A stretch of 64,000 bases of DNA from Chloroflexota bacterium (GCA_014360905.1 JACIWW010000010.1:32168-96167), one strand, 5' to 3'; shown: positions 6,570-16,520, counted from the first letter of the stretch. Made by a program: numbers and translations. The notes: generated by a model not told the origin, from the sequence alone.

Positions 6570-9437
6570 CTATTTGGCCAATTCGCTATCCTGATTGGCC
6601 TGAATCCAAAGCGCAGCCTTGTTAGGCAGCTCGCTGAGCGGACCACGGCACACGGTGCAATCTGGCAATGAATCTAAAAAAGATGAACCGTAGCTTTTGC
6701 TAAGAATTCGTTTGTCAAGCACGATGACGACACCGCGATCGGTATAACTACGGATCAGACGGCCAAATCCTTGCCGAAAGCGCAGTACTGCCTCAGGTAC
6801 CGCGTATTGTCCAAAAGGATCTTCGAAGGTGCGACTGCGTGCTGAGAATACCGGGTCTGATGGTACAGAGAAGGGCAGACGTACGATGACCAGGCAACTA
6901 AGTGCAGGTCCTACCACGTCTATGCCTTCCCAGAAACTCCTTGTGCCTAGCAATACCGAATGAGGAGTGGTCTTAAAGTTCTCGAGCAATTGCCGGCGCG
7001 AGCCATCAATGCCCTGTCCATAGACAATGATGCCTGCTTCCTCCAATGGTCTGGCGATGGCGTAGTAGGTATTCCGCAACTGATGGTGGGAAGTGAATAG
7101 AATGAGAGTACGTCCTCTAGTCGCCAAGCATAACTCGGTGATCGCTTTGGATACGATATTCTGGTAGTTTGGTTGGGCTGGCTCTGGAATATCAGTGGGC
7201 AGGTAAAGCAGGGTGGAGTTTGCATAGTCAAAGGGCGATTCGACAGCAAACTCTTCTGCGTCCTGCAGTCCCAGACGTTCACGGATGTAGGCGAAATCCT
7301 TCGCTGTGCGCAGCGTTGCTGAGGTCAGAACTACGCTCTCCAGTTTGGAAAACAGATGCTGCACCAGCAATGAACTCACATGTAGGGGAGCCGAGTGCAA
7401 GGTGATGTCCTCATCTTTGGCCCCAATGCTAAGCCAGTAGATGCCCCCGGACACTGGCTGACTGATGATGGCGCGCAATTGCTCGCGTATCTCTCGCATG
7501 TGCTCAAGTCGGGCCCAAATTTCCTGCAGCAAGTCCTCATAATTCAGGATATTCTGGCCCTCTAAATTGGAGAAGCCGTGATGTAATCCTTGCAGGCCTT
7601 GTTCTACTTTGAGCAAGTCATTGTCTAGTTCATCGGCTACGATCTCGATTTGAGACCAACCAGGCTGTTTTCTGATCCCGCTAGTCAATTCAATCTGGCG
7701 GTCATAGTTTTCATTCGGACGTTCGAACTCCGGAGACAAAGTATCCTTGACAAAAGTGTGCAGAGTGGTGAAAAAGTTATCCAAGGATAAGAGCGCCTGT
7801 TCCACTTGGCCCTGCATGTTAACCAGATAAGCGTTGACTTGTTGTTGCACTACTGCACTTATTGTGCTGCCGCGCAAATGCTGTGGAATCTCGTGCAAGA
7901 AGCCTCGGTACTGTCCCGTGATGGTCTGTTGGCTCAGCCCCCTTAGAAAAGAAGCAGCCTGGCTATAGTTTACGGCAAAGCCCAATTGCTCCGTAGCGCG
8001 AGCTTCCAGGTGGTGCGCTTCATCAATCACCAGGTGATGATACTCGGGCAGCACCCTGTTTGAGACCACCATATCGGATAGCAGCAAGGCGTGGTTGATC
8101 ACAACGATATGAGCTGCTTCCGCATTGCGGCGTGCCCTGTGCAGAAAACAGCGTCCTCTGCGGAAATGGGGGCAGCGATCGCCCAGGCAGCTTTCCTGCT
8201 CAGCCTGCACCTGGCTCCATACGGCAAGCTCCTGATCCCGTAGCGATAGTTCAGCCAAATCGCCGGTCTCGGTAACCGGGAGCCAAGCGAGGATTTTAGC
8301 CAGTACCTGTACCTCTTCTGTTTCCAGCGATTCGCTGCGCCGAAAGAGAGCCAAACGACGCAGACAGATATAATTATTGCGTCCCTTTAGCAAGGCAGCC
8401 TTGAATTCAAAGGGCAAAATTTTCTGCAAGTCTGGAATATCCTTATTGCAAAGTTGATCCTGCAGATTAATCGTGTTGGTCGAGACAACCACGGGACGGC
8501 CATTGCTCACTGCGAAGTAAATAGCTGGCAGCAGGTAAGCCAGAGATTTGCCAGTTCCTGTACCTGCTTCTGCGAGGAGCTGGCCGCCTTCGTTAAGGAC
8601 TCGGGTAACGGCGCGGAGCATCTCGATCTGCTGTGGACGGTGCTCGTATCCCTGAAATCGTTGGGATAGCAATCCCCCTGGTGAAAGTATGGCAACCAGT
8701 TCTTGCTCGTCGAGCAGGCTCTTGCTAGCCGAAGGGCGTAAAGGCTCCGGCTGTTCGCGACGGTCCAGCACAAGCCCCAGTGTATCGCTATCCAGGCTCC
8801 CCTTGGCAAGCAGTTGCTCGCGTATATTGCTCGCGAAAGCGGTGTGCACCCGTTCATGTTCCAGGTCTAAGAAGAATTGTCGCAGTGGCCAATAGCTGCG
8901 TGCAGCGGTGCGGTTGATCTCCTGCAAGACAGCCAGATCCATCTGCAGCCCCCGCTCGACCAAAGCGAGAAACAGATCCTTGGCGGCTATGGCATCGGGT
9001 AGAGCGCGGTGATGCTCTTGGGGCGCAATGCCGAGGATAGCCGCTAGCGTAGCCAGATTATAGGTAGGCAATTTGGGCAATAGGATACGTGCCAATTCGA
9101 AGGTATCAATCAGTGGATTGCGCAACAAAAGACCATGCTTGCGGAGAAAAGCAGCATCAAACCCCACCGTGTGACCCACAACTGGGTAGTCACCAATGAA
9201 ACTGGCTAGGCGCGCGATAACAGAGGCAAGGCCAGGCGCCTGTTGTACCTCCTGTGGAGTGATGCCGGTCAGCTTCTGCACCTTGTATGGGATAGGTCGT
9301 TGCGGATTGACCAGCGTAGACCAAGTATTCAGCACTTGGTGGTCGCGGAACTTGACTGCGCCGATTTCTATGATGTCATCCCGTTCGGGATCCAGACCGG
9401 TGGTTTCGAGATCGAGGGCTACGTAAATACGGCCCAT
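6570..9437 (-). CDS. dinG: DinG-type ATP-dependent helicase with N-terminal DEDDh exonuclease
   Basis: This 955-residue protein combines two domains, as in Bacillus-type DinG. Residues 1-165 are a DnaQ-like 3'-5' exonuclease with D9 and E11 (ALDLETTGLD), VGHTVGFD, and the third motif HRALPDAIAAKD. An XPD/DinG superfamily 2 helicase follows: Walker A AEAGTGTGKS near 290, DEAH (VIDEAHHLE) near 470, and C-terminal motif VI around FRQGFGRLIRS. Cys residues between the motifs (NYICLRR, ESCLGDRC, GRCFL) fit a 4Fe-4S cluster. The exonuclease residues look intact. It probably processes or unwinds DNA structures during repair; substrates are inferred from the family. Confidence 0.92.
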   Translation of the reverse strand: MGRIYVALDLETTGLDPERDDIIEIGAVKFRDHQVLNTWSTLVNPQRPIPYKVQKLTGITPQEVQQAPGLASVIARLASFIGDYPVVGHTVGFDAAFLRKHGLLLRNPLIDTFELARILLPKLPTYNLATLAAILGIAPQEHHRALPDAIAAKDLFLALVERGLQMDLAVLQEINRTAARSYWPLRQFFLDLEHERVHTAFASNIREQLLAKGSLDSDTLGLVLDRREQPEPLRPSASKSLLDEQELVAILSPGGLLSQRFQGYEHRPQQIEMLRAVTRVLNEGGQLLAEAGTGTGKSLAYLLPAIYFAVSNGRPVVVSTNTINLQDQLCNKDIPDLQKILPFEFKAALLKGRNNYICLRRLALFRRSESLETEEVQVLAKILAWLPVTETGDLAELSLRDQELAVWSQVQAEQESCLGDRCPHFRRGRCFLHRARRNAEAAHIVVINHALLLSDMVVSNRVLPEYHHLVIDEAHHLEARATEQLGFAVNYSQAASFLRGLSQQTITGQYRGFLHEIPQHLRGSTISAVVQQQVNAYLVNMQGQVEQALLSLDNFFTTLHTFVKDTLSPEFERPNENYDRQIELTSGIRKQPGWSQIEIVADELDNDLLKVEQGLQGLHHGFSNLEGQNILNYEDLLQEIWARLEHMREIREQLRAIISQPVSGGIYWLSIGAKDEDITLHSAPLHVSSLLVQHLFSKLESVVLTSATLRTAKDFAYIRERLGLQDAEEFAVESPFDYANSTLLYLPTDIPEPAQPNYQNIVSKAITELCLATRGRTLILFTSHHQLRNTYYAIARPLEEAGIIVYGQGIDGSRRQLLENFKTTPHSVLLGTRSFWEGIDVVGPALSCLVIVRLPFSVPSDPVFSARSRTFEDPFGQYAVPEAVLRFRQGFGRLIRSYTDRGVVIVLDKRILSKSYGSSFLDSLPDCTVCRGPLSELPNKAALWIQANQDSELAK

Positions 9438-9496
9438 CAGACTCCAATCTAGGGGGCAAATGCCCCATCAAAACAATGAAAACTTGTTACTGGACA

Positions 9497-10276
9497 CTAC
9501 ATGTCCTCAAGTTGGTATAGGATAATCGTAACTGCAGCCAAAGCAGCAGTCTCGGCACGCAGGATGCGTGGGCCCAGGGTGACCGGAGCAATGCCGTAGC
9601 GACGAGCTTGGTCAATTTCCCGCGCCGTAAAACCTCCTTCAGGGCCCACAATTATGCTAATGGAAAATGGCTTGCGAATGATCACATTCTTACCCTGTAC
9701 TTTGATAGATGCAGGGTCCGAGGCAGTTAACATGGAGCGCAGCGTTCGTGTTTTCTCCTCTTCCCAAGGCAACACCGCCAGATCGGTTCGCCGAGCTCGT
9801 TCACAGGCCTGGGGAAAGAGCAATGGCGTGTGCAATCGCGGCAGACGAGCACGCCGCGATTGCTCTGCTGCTTCCAAGGTGATCCTCTGCCAGCGCTCGA
9901 ACTTGGCCTTGCTCACTTCCTCTACACTACCAATCACACAGCGATCTGAGACCATTGGCACGAATTCGACCACGCCCAGTTCTGTGCCCTTTTGGAGCAC
10001 CCATTCGAATTTATCGCCCTTGAGCAGGCTCTGATACAGGGTGATCTTGGTCCTGGGCTCTGTGCGTGTGAGCACTTTTCGTTCGATCAGGCCAGTTATT
10101 TGTGCCTGCTCGACCTCGGTCAAGCGCACTTCATATTCCCAGCCCGAATCATCCAGGACTGTGATGACGTCGCCTGGCCTGAGGCGCAAGACATCACGGA
10201 TTTGGTGCACTACTGAGCCGCTAAGGGTAACCTTATTACCCTGTAGCCAGGTGGGAGGTATAAAAAAGCGGTGCAT
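9497..10276 (-). CDS. rsmE: 16S rRNA m3U1498 methyltransferase RsmE
   Basis: The 259-residue SPOUT-class enzyme methylates N3 of U1498 in the small-subunit rRNA. It shows the N-terminal MHRFFIPPTW start, ALLKGDKFEWVLQKGTELGV-type helix (here SLLKGDKFEWVLQKGTELGV), and the knotted C-terminal SAM site IIVGPEGGF with LGPRILRAETAAL. The open frame extends upstream to 10384 inside prmA, but homology favours ATG 10276; another ATG exists at 10297. Neither has a strong Shine-Dalgarno. It is the last gene of the hrcA-grpE-dnaK-dnaJ-prmA-rsmE series, an arrangement shared with many Gram-positive bacteria. Confidence 0.93.
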   Translation of the reverse strand: MHRFFIPPTWLQGNKVTLSGSVVHQIRDVLRLRPGDVITVLDDSGWEYEVRLTEVEQAQITGLIERKVLTRTEPRTKITLYQSLLKGDKFEWVLQKGTELGVVEFVPMVSDRCVIGSVEEVSKAKFERWQRITLEAAEQSRRARLPRLHTPLLFPQACERARRTDLAVLPWEEEKTRTLRSMLTASDPASIKVQGKNVIIRKPFSISIIVGPEGGFTAREIDQARRYGIAPVTLGPRILRAETAALAAVTIILYQLEDM

Positions 10277-10313
10277 GTGAAAAGGGCAGAGAAGCATTGC
10301 CGAGTGTCGCACG

Positions 10314-11375
10314 TCATCGGACTGTGCCGCTCTGCTTTCCCTCCTTTCTACCTCGTCTTGACCCGTTGTGTGGGCGTTGTCCAATCAGCGCAACCCAGTC
10401 TTTCTTCATGCGACGTTTACGCACCACCAGATTCGCTGCCGATAGAGCTTTGCATACCGCATCTTCTTGTGGCTGAATGATTCCTGAAACGATGAATGTA
10501 CCGCCCATGGCCAGGCATTGTGCCATTACATGGGCTGACCTGGCAATGACATCGGCGGTGATATTCATGACGCACACATCAAAGACTCCATTCCAAAGCC
10601 CAGATGCATTGAAAATCTTTGGTATGTGGTTCGCTTCCTTCGTTGTCGGACCTGCCATGAGGCAGACGAGGCTTTCTACTTCTTCAGAAGCGGAACAGGC
10701 TGGTAATACGCTTGACCCGTCCAAAGAAGATGTGAGGATTAGGGAAGCTTTTTGTAGCGATACGATTTCCTGTACTGAATTGCGAGCAAGGTTCTCACGT
10801 GCTACCTGTAGAGCCATGTCATCAATATCCAAAGCCACGACGTGGCCTGCTCCCAGCTTAGCCGCAGCAATTGCCAAGATGCCCGAACCAGTGCCTACAT
10901 CCAGCACTTGTTGACCAGGCTGCAGATGCTGCTCGAGAGCCTCCAGGCTCAAACGTGTGGAAGGGTGAAGGCCAGTTCCAAAGGCCAGGCCGGGGTCGAG
11001 TTCAATGACTATTTGACCTGGAGTGGCCGTATACGAAAGCCAAGAAGGCTTGACCACGATGCGTTTTCCGATACGCTGTACCTTGTAGTCGGATTTCCAA
11101 GCTTCTGCCCAGTCTGTTTGGGAGAGCCAACGTGTAGCGGGGGATGGAATGGGGTAAATTTGTCCTAGGTGCCACAGAGCTTCTTCGATCTTTGGTAGGA
11201 TGACATCGCTTTGCTCGGTTGAGAGGAATGTTTTCACCCTGACTGTAGGAGATTTGCGTGTTCCCAGCCACACTTCTTCGATCACTGCACCGCTTGGGTT
11301 ATATTGGTTGAATAGGGCACTCACTGCCTCTGCCGCCTCGCTATCTGTTTCCACGCTAATCTCAAACAACTTCAT
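10314..11375 (-). CDS. prmA: Ribosomal protein L11 methyltransferase
   Basis: PrmA trimethylates L11 using SAM. The 353-residue product has the L11-binding N-terminal domain (MKLFEISVETDSEAAE), the substrate/SAM region GLAFGTGLHPSTRL, and class I motif LDVGTGSGILAIAAAKLGA followed by VALDID. The usual NILA catalytic loop is present as VMNITADV. Between the SAM fold's acidic strand and that loop lies an unusual insertion of about 45 residues (around SSVLPACSASEEVESLV), making the protein longer than the common 290-320. GTG 11390 is an alternative start; 11375 is preferred because it opens directly on the family N-terminus. No Shine-Dalgarno is present, so translation may be coupled to dnaJ. 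Confidence 0.92.
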   Translation of the reverse strand: MKLFEISVETDSEAAEAVSALFNQYNPSGAVIEEVWLGTRKSPTVRVKTFLSTEQSDVILPKIEEALWHLGQIYPIPSPATRWLSQTDWAEAWKSDYKVQRIGKRIVVKPSWLSYTATPGQIVIELDPGLAFGTGLHPSTRLSLEALEQHLQPGQQVLDVGTGSGILAIAAAKLGAGHVVALDIDDMALQVARENLARNSVQEIVSLQKASLILTSSLDGSSVLPACSASEEVESLVCLMAGPTTKEANHIPKIFNASGLWNGVFDVCVMNITADVIARSAHVMAQCLAMGGTFIVSGIIQPQEDAVCKALSAANLVVRKRRMKKDWVALIGQRPHNGSRRGRKEGKQSGTVR

Positions 11376-11393
11376 AACGGCAATTAACACAGG

Positions 11394-12506
11394 TTAGATG
11401 CGAAACGCATCTTTGAGCTTTTCAAACACGTTGCGGTTGTCTTGGAGGATAGCCTCCTTGCCCATGGTTTTGGAAAGTTCACGCAACAACCGTTTCTGTT
11501 CTGCGGTCAAGTTGGTGGGAGTGGCCACAAAGACGGTCACCACTTGATCTCCCCGACCATTACGACGTAAATACGGTACACCTCTTTCCTTGATGATAAA
11601 AGACTGTCCTGTTTGAGTACCTGCCGGGATGGTCAGTTTCACATCACCATCGAGGGTGGGAACGGTGATTTCATCGCCCAAAGCAGCCTGAACCATGTTG
11701 ATGGTGATGTTCAGATGGATGTCATTTTCTTTCCGCCGGAAGTAGCGATGAGGTTTTACCGAGACAAAAACATAGAGATGACCCGGAGGACCTCCATTGA
11801 TGCCTGCGTTGCCTTCGCCAGCGAGGCGAATGCGCATGCCATCATCTACACCTGGTGGGATCGTTACCGTGATGCGTTTTCTGCGACGAACCCGCTGTTG
11901 TCCGCGACATTCAGGACAAGGATTAGAGATGACTTTTCCCTCTCCTTGGCAAATTGGGCATGTGGAAACGTTGACGAATGAGCCGAAAATGGACGAACGC
12001 ACTCGACGTACTTGGCCTGTCCCCCCGCATTCGGGACAACGGGTGGGACGGGAGCCTGGCTCGGCACCAGTGCCATTGCATGTCGGGCAGAGCGCGAGCT
12101 GCTCGATTTCCAGCTCCTTCTCGACGCCGAACACGGCTTCCTCGAAGGACAAGGACAAGTCAGCGCGGAGGTCCTCGCCCGCGCGAGGCCCCTTTTGGGT
12201 ACGCGTGCCAGCAAAGCCACCGAAGAAGCTCTCGAAGATATCGCTCAGGTCGGGGAAGCCAGCGAAATCGCCCAAGCCGCCCTCTACCCCGCTATGTCCA
12301 AAGCGGTCATAAGCCAGCCGTTTCTGCTCATCGCTGAGAACTTCGTATGCTTCGTTGATCTCTTTGAAGCGCTCTTCGGCTTCGGGGCTTTTGTTCACAT
12401 CAGGATGATACATGCGGGCAAGTCGACGGTAAGCCTTACGGATATCGTCCGTGCTGGCATTGCGATCTACGCCCAATATATCATAATAGTCACGCTTTGT
12501 ACCCAT
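11394..12506 (-). CDS. dnaJ: Hsp40 co-chaperone DnaJ
   Basis: The 370-residue protein is a canonical type I DnaJ. The J domain has the HPD tripeptide ([10 protein letters not shown]), a Gly/Phe-rich linker ([10 protein letters not shown]) follows, and then come four CxxCxGxG-type zinc repeats: [24 protein letters not shown] and CPECRGQQ (the last lacks one Gly). The C-terminal substrate-binding domain is complete. It stimulates DnaK ATPase and delivers unfolded clients. A terminator-like hairpin (12570-12600) and a separate promoter (12538-12566) lie between dnaK and dnaJ, so dnaJ can be expressed independently of the HrcA-controlled operon. Confidence 0.97.
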   Translation of the reverse strand: MGTKRDYYDILGVDRNASTDDIRKAYRRLARMYHPDVNKSPEAEERFKEINEAYEVLSDEQKRLAYDRFGHSGVEGGLGDFAGFPDLSDIFESFFGGFAGTRTQKGPRAGEDLRADLSLSFEEAVFGVEKELEIEQLALCPTCNGTGAEPGSRPTRCPECGGTGQVRRVRSSIFGSFVNVSTCPICQGEGKVISNPCPECRGQQRVRRRKRITVTIPPGVDDGMRIRLAGEGNAGINGGPPGHLYVFVSVKPHRYFRRKENDIHLNITINMVQAALGDEITVPTLDGDVKLTIPAGTQTGQSFIIKERGVPYLRRNGRGDQVVTVFVATPTNLTAEQKRLLRELSKTMGKEAILQDNRNVFEKLKDAFRI

Positions 12507-12537
12507 ATCGGTCTTTCAGCATCCGCATTTGGATGAT

Positions 12538-12566
12538 AGTATACACCAATGCTTGATGAGGAACAA
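12538..12566 (-). promoter_or_regulatory. candidate sigma-70 promoter for dnaJ
   Basis: On the minus strand, TTGTTC (12566-12561) and TATACT (12543-12538) are 17 bases apart. They lie after the dnaK-dnaJ hairpin and about 32 bases before the dnaJ start, so the dnaJ-prmA-rsmE part could be transcribed as its own unit. Confidence 0.5.
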
Positions 12567-12569
12567 ACG

Positions 12570-12600
12570 AAAAGGGGGATTGCCCCCTAATCCCCCTTTT
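12570..12600 (-). terminator. intercistronic intrinsic terminator between dnaK and dnaJ
   Basis: AAAAGGGGGATT (12570-12581) and AATCCCCCTTTT (12589-12600) form a perfect 12-bp palindrome with a 7-base loop. Read on the minus strand it is a GC-rich stem ending in TTTT, 23 bases past the dnaK stop. It could end or attenuate the heat-shock transcript; being symmetrical it would act in both directions. Confidence 0.65.
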
Positions 12601-12623
12601 GCTGCTACGACGTACTACTTGCC

Positions 12624-14516
12624 TTATACTTCTCGAAATTCTCCTTCGACTGTGCCTTCATCCGGTGGCTCTTGCCGGCTTTCTCCACCAGGTGGGGGCG
12701 AAGTAGGGCCAGTACGTTGGTACATCGCTGCCCCGATACGCTGTAAAGCCTCGCTCAATTCCTGCGTGGTACTGCGGATACGGTAGATATCCTGGCCTTG
12801 CAGGGCGGAGCGCACAGCGGCGATTTTGCCTTCTACCTCGCTGCGTATATTGGCTGGCACCTTATCGCCCAGTTCCCGCAGCGTCTTCTCTGCGGTATAA
12901 GCCATTGAGTCGGCATTGTTGCGCGCTTCGGCCTCTTCTTTGCGCCGACGGTCTTCCTCCGCGTGGCGCTCGGCTTCGCGTACCATGCGCTCCACTTCTT
13001 CCTTGGTGAGTCCGCTAGATGCAGTGATGGTAATCTTCTGCTCGCGGCCAGTCGCCTTGTCCTGCGCGCTAACATGCAAGATGCCATCGGCATCAATGTC
13101 AAATGTTACCTCGATCTGCGGGATGCCGCGCGGCGCTGGCGGGATGCCATCTAGGATAAAGCGGCCAAGGGTTTTGTTGTCAGCCGCCATTGGGCGCTCA
13201 CCCTGTACCACATGGATCTCCACACTGGTTTGGCCATCGGCCGCTGTGGAGAAAATCTGACTCTTCCTCGTGGGGATGGTGGTATTGCGCTCGATAATGG
13301 GGGTGGCAACGCCGCCCAGGGTCTCGATGCCCAAGGTCAATGGCGTGACGTCGAGCAGCAATACATCCCTGACCTCACCACCTAGCACAGCAGCCTGGAT
13401 AGCCGCACCCACCGCCACCACTTCATCTGGGTTGACGCTCTTATTGGGCTCTTTGCCGAAGAACCTGCGTACGGTCTCTTGTACCAGTGGCATGCGTGTC
13501 TGGCCACCGACTAGCACGACCTCATCAATATCTGCCGGAGTGAGCTTTGCATCCTTCAACGCCTGCTCGACTGGTCCAATAGTCTTTTCCACCAAGTCCC
13601 CCACCAATTGTTCCAGTTTGGAACGGGTCAGGGTCATGACTAAGTGTTTGGGACCAGTCTGGTCCGCAGTGATGAAGGGCAGGTTGATCTCCGTTTGCAT
13701 CACGGTAGACAATTCTTTCTTGGCTTTTTCGGCCGCTTCCTTAAGGCGTTGCAGAGCCATGCGATCTTGGCGTAGATCAATGCCATGTTCCTTTTTGAAC
13801 TCGTCTGCAATCCAATCGATGATGCGCATATCAAAATCATCGCCACCAAGGAAGGTGTCACCGTTGGTGGAGATCACCTCAAATACACCCTCGCCGATGC
13901 TCAGAATGGAGATGTCAAAGGTGCCACCTCCCAAGTCGTAAACCGCAATCTGTTCATCTTTTTTCTTGTCCAGCCCATAGGCCAGCGAGGATGCTGTAGG
14001 CTCGTTGATGATGCGTAGCACTTCCAAACCAGCGATCTTGCCTGCGTCCTTTGTAGCCTGGCGCTGTGAGTCGTTGAAGTAGGCCGGAACGGTAATGACG
14101 GCCTGTGTGACTGGTTCGCCCAAGTATGCTTCCGCATCAGCCTTGAGCTTTTGTAGGATCATCGCCGAAATCTCGGGTGGTGAATACGATTTGCCACCCA
14201 TGACGACCCATGCATCTCCATTCGGTGCTTCAATGATCTTATAAGGTAAGCGCTTCATTGCCTTTTGCACTTCGGGGTCTCTGAACTTTCGCCCCATAAG
14301 GCGTTTGATGGAGAAAATTGTATTCTCGGGATTGGTGACGGCTTGGCGGCGAGCTACCCAACCCACCAAGCGTTCACCGGTCTTGGGATTGATGGCTACC
14401 ACTGAAGGGCAGAGCCTTTCCCCTTCCGAGGTGGGAATAACTACCGGCTCGCCTCCTTCCATCACCGCAACTACAGAAAATGTTGTTCCTAAGTCAATAC
14501 CTACTATCTTGCCCAT
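12624..14516 (-). CDS. dnaK: Hsp70 chaperone DnaK
   Basis: The 630-residue Hsp70 begins [18 protein letters not shown], with the phosphate-binding loops [13 protein letters not shown] and [11 protein letters not shown] in the ATPase domain. The interdomain linker is [13 protein letters not shown], and a substrate-binding domain and helical lid follow. The C-terminal tail is acidic and Pro/Gly-rich, ending [10 protein letters not shown] rather than the Proteobacterial EEV type. It refolds proteins with DnaJ and GrpE. The gene is 21 bases downstream of grpE and is controlled through the CIRCE-bearing promoter upstream of hrcA. Confidence 0.98.
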   Translation of the reverse strand: MGKIVGIDLGTTFSVVAVMEGGEPVVIPTSEGERLCPSVVAINPKTGERLVGWVARRQAVTNPENTIFSIKRLMGRKFRDPEVQKAMKRLPYKIIEAPNGDAWVVMGGKSYSPPEISAMILQKLKADAEAYLGEPVTQAVITVPAYFNDSQRQATKDAGKIAGLEVLRIINEPTASSLAYGLDKKKDEQIAVYDLGGGTFDISILSIGEGVFEVISTNGDTFLGGDDFDMRIIDWIADEFKKEHGIDLRQDRMALQRLKEAAEKAKKELSTVMQTEINLPFITADQTGPKHLVMTLTRSKLEQLVGDLVEKTIGPVEQALKDAKLTPADIDEVVLVGGQTRMPLVQETVRRFFGKEPNKSVNPDEVVAVGAAIQAAVLGGEVRDVLLLDVTPLTLGIETLGGVATPIIERNTTIPTRKSQIFSTAADGQTSVEIHVVQGERPMAADNKTLGRFILDGIPPAPRGIPQIEVTFDIDADGILHVSAQDKATGREQKITITASSGLTKEEVERMVREAERHAEEDRRRKEEAEARNNADSMAYTAEKTLRELGDKVPANIRSEVEGKIAAVRSALQGQDIYRIRSTTQELSEALQRIGAAMYQRTGPTSPPPGGESRQEPPDEGTVEGEFREV

Positions 14517-14537
14517 ATGTTTCCTCCTGGGAATGAA

Positions 14538-15194
14538 TTACTTGGTTGTACTATGTTCCTCTTGGTTGTCTGCCTGCTCAGCAGCACGGGTTTCTTCTGC
14601 TGCTTTGTTGTTCTGTGTGTTTTTGGATACTACTACCATGGCCGGGCGGAGCACTCGATCGTGTAGAGTGTAACCTCTTTGTACGATAGCAATCACCTGG
14701 CCATCTGGGTAGGTAGTGTTTTCCTCCTGTTTGACTGCTTGATGCACAGAAGGATCGAAGGGCTTGCCCACCGCCTCGATTTCTTTGAGGCCCTGTTGCT
14801 CCATGATGAGGCGCAACTTGCGCTCGATGAGAGCCAAGCCCTCGATCCAGGTAAGGCTATTCAACGCAGCAGGCATTGTCTGGAATGCGCGCTCAAAGTC
14901 GTCCAGTATCGCGAGTAGCTTAGTGATCAGGTCAGCCTGACCAAACTTGAGCCATTCTGCCCGCTCCCTATCCACGCGCTTGCGATAATTCTCCAGATCC
15001 GCTGCCGTGCGTTTCCATTGCGTTAGATGATACTCAGCCAGTTTCTTTTGTTTCTCCATTTCCTGCTGAAGCGACTCGATATCCCGAGTTTGTTCCTCAG
15101 CCGGTGCAGTTGTCTCCGTTGCGTCTGCTTTGAATTCTGAGGGCTGATTCTGTTCAGCAGTTTTTTCTACTTGGCTTTTCTCTTCTTCAGACAT
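14538..15194 (-). CDS. grpE: Nucleotide exchange factor GrpE
   Basis: The 218-residue protein has an acidic, low-complexity N-terminus (first ~45 residues), then a long coiled coil (EMEKQKKLAEYHLTQWKRTAADLENYRKR) and the compact beta domain with PFDPSVHQAV and VIAIVQRGYTLHDRVLRPAMVVV. These are standard GrpE features. It releases ADP from DnaK and acts as a thermosensor in many bacteria. It lies between hrcA and dnaK on one transcript. A Gln/Glu-rich tail (ETRAAEQADNQEEH) extends beyond the usual end. Confidence 0.96.
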   Translation of the reverse strand: MSEEEKSQVEKTAEQNQPSEFKADATETTAPAEEQTRDIESLQQEMEKQKKLAEYHLTQWKRTAADLENYRKRVDRERAEWLKFGQADLITKLLAILDDFERAFQTMPAALNSLTWIEGLALIERKLRLIMEQQGLKEIEAVGKPFDPSVHQAVKQEENTTYPDGQVIAIVQRGYTLHDRVLRPAMVVVSKNTQNNKAAEETRAAEQADNQEEHSTTK

Positions 15195-15277
15195 GATGCT
15201 TACCCTCCTGTAACGTTGTTCTCTACCTGTGCTGCAATGAGCTAGGATTCGTGTCTAGGTCATTGCCTCAAACGAGG

Positions 15278-16321
15278 TCATGCTCCGTACAGACGGTGCA
15301 GCAAGTCGTTCATCAGGCTAGCAACATAACGCACTACAGAGACGGCTCGCCCATACGGCATGCGCATGGGACCCAACACGCCTAGAATGCCATTCGCTTC
15401 GCCAGGCAAGCCATATCCAGACAAGACCAGACTGCAATCCCTAAGCTCCGCCCATTTGCTTTCGTTGCCAATGATTACCTGAATGCCATTGGCCAATTGG
15501 GCTTCGCTCAAAATAGCCTGTAGTGTATTATCCTGTTCCAGGATTTGCAGGACCTGTCGCGCTCGTTCGATCTCGACAAACTCGGGTTGACGCAGGATGT
15601 GCACCAGGCCATCGCGGTAGATCTCACGAGTGCCTTGGGCTTCATGGGATTGCATCAGTTCCACAATGCGTTTGCTGACTTCGGCCTCGAGAGTCTCTTC
15701 TTCGGGATAAATCTTGGCCTGTATTGTTGCCTGTGCCTGATGTGCATCGAGATTGGCAAACTGTTGATTCAGTTTGTTCGAGACGCGACTCAAATCCTCC
15801 TGAGCTACAGGTTTGCTGAACACCATCATTTGCTGGTGTACGGAGCTATCTTGCAGCACCAAGATCATCAAGCCCGTCAGTTCACTAATAGAGATGAGTT
15901 CGACATGGCGGAAGCGCGCTTGCCGGGCCTGCGGCACGGCGATCAGAGAGGCGCTCTGGGCCGTGCGGGCTAGTACGGCAGCAGCCAGTCTCATCCATTG
16001 GTCCAGATCGAGACTAATCTGGTGAAATTGATGTCGGATCATGAGTTGCTCCGACAAGGGCAATTCTGACTCTTCCATGAGCTTCTCAACGAAATAACGA
16101 TAGCCCTTTGCCGTCGGCACGCGGCCGGCTGAGGTATGAGGCTGCATGAGATAGCCCAATTCGGTCAGTTCGGCAAACTCATTGCGGATTGTCGCAGGGC
16201 TTACGCCCAAGCTATAACGCTGGCAAATAATCTCGGAACCGACCGGTCTGGCCATCGCAATATATTCGCGCACAACAACGCCCAAAATTTCTTGTTGTCT
16301 TTGAGATAGTTCTTCCATCAT
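15278..16321 (-). CDS. hrcA: Heat-inducible transcription repressor HrcA
   Basis: The 347-residue protein has the winged-helix N-terminus with LSQRQQEILGVVVREYI, PVGSEII and SPATIRNEFAELTELGYL, then HTSAGRVPT and the C-terminal GAF-like part ending GVLGPMRMPYGRAVSVV. HrcA binds CIRCE and is kept active by the GroE chaperonin, so unfolded proteins relieve repression. A perfect CIRCE sits 38 bases upstream of its start, overlapping the promoter output, so the gene represses itself together with grpE and dnaK. Confidence 0.97.
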   Translation of the reverse strand: MMEELSQRQQEILGVVVREYIAMARPVGSEIICQRYSLGVSPATIRNEFAELTELGYLMQPHTSAGRVPTAKGYRYFVEKLMEESELPLSEQLMIRHQFHQISLDLDQWMRLAAAVLARTAQSASLIAVPQARQARFRHVELISISELTGLMILVLQDSSVHQQMMVFSKPVAQEDLSRVSNKLNQQFANLDAHQAQATIQAKIYPEEETLEAEVSKRIVELMQSHEAQGTREIYRDGLVHILRQPEFVEIERARQVLQILEQDNTLQAILSEAQLANGIQVIIGNESKWAELRDCSLVLSGYGLPGEANGILGVLGPMRMPYGRAVSVVRYVASLMNDLLHRLYGA

Positions 16322-16358
16322 TTTCTAATTAGCCTTCCCAGCAGCAACGCTCGCTTTG

Positions 16359-16385
16359 TTAGCACTCATCTCTATTGAGTGCTAA
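16359..16385 (-). promoter_or_regulatory. CIRCE operator (HrcA binding site)
   Basis: TTAGCACTC, nine spacer bases, then GAGTGCTAA: a perfect match to the CIRCE inverted repeat. It begins one base after the -10 of the promoter at 16387-16415 and covers the expected transcription start, the classical repression position. Confidence 0.97.
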
Positions 16386-16386
16386 A

Positions 16387-16415
16387 ATCATACCACGAGA
16401 TGTCATTCTTGTCAA
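16387..16415 (-). promoter_or_regulatory. sigma-70 promoter of the hrcA-grpE-dnaK operon
   Basis: On the minus strand, TTGACA (16415-16410) and TATGAT (16392-16387) are spaced by 17 bases. It is immediately followed by CIRCE, so it is housekeeping-sigma driven and HrcA repressed. Confidence 0.88.
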
Positions 16416-16450
16416 TATCTTTGAGCCAATTCATATAAAAGTCTAATAGT

Positions 16451-16482
16451 AAAAAGAGCCTTTGTTAATCGCCAAAGGCTCT
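16451..16482 (-). terminator. intrinsic terminator after the sugar-phosphate transferase gene
   Basis: The inverted repeat AGAGCCTTTG/CAAAGGCTCT (16455-16464 with 16473-16482) has an 8-base loop. On the minus strand it is followed by TTTT, 39 bases past the stop of the 16521-17915 gene. It separates that gene from the heat-shock operon. Confidence 0.85.
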
Positions 16483-16520
16483 CTTGTGCGATGCCCAATC
16501 TCAACTTAGGCATTGGCTGC

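Noticed and set aside
13270..13941. 223-codon open frame on the plus strand
   Set aside because: It lies entirely antisense to dnaK, has Ser/Thr/Arg-rich nonsense composition and no RBS; a shadow of the conserved gene.
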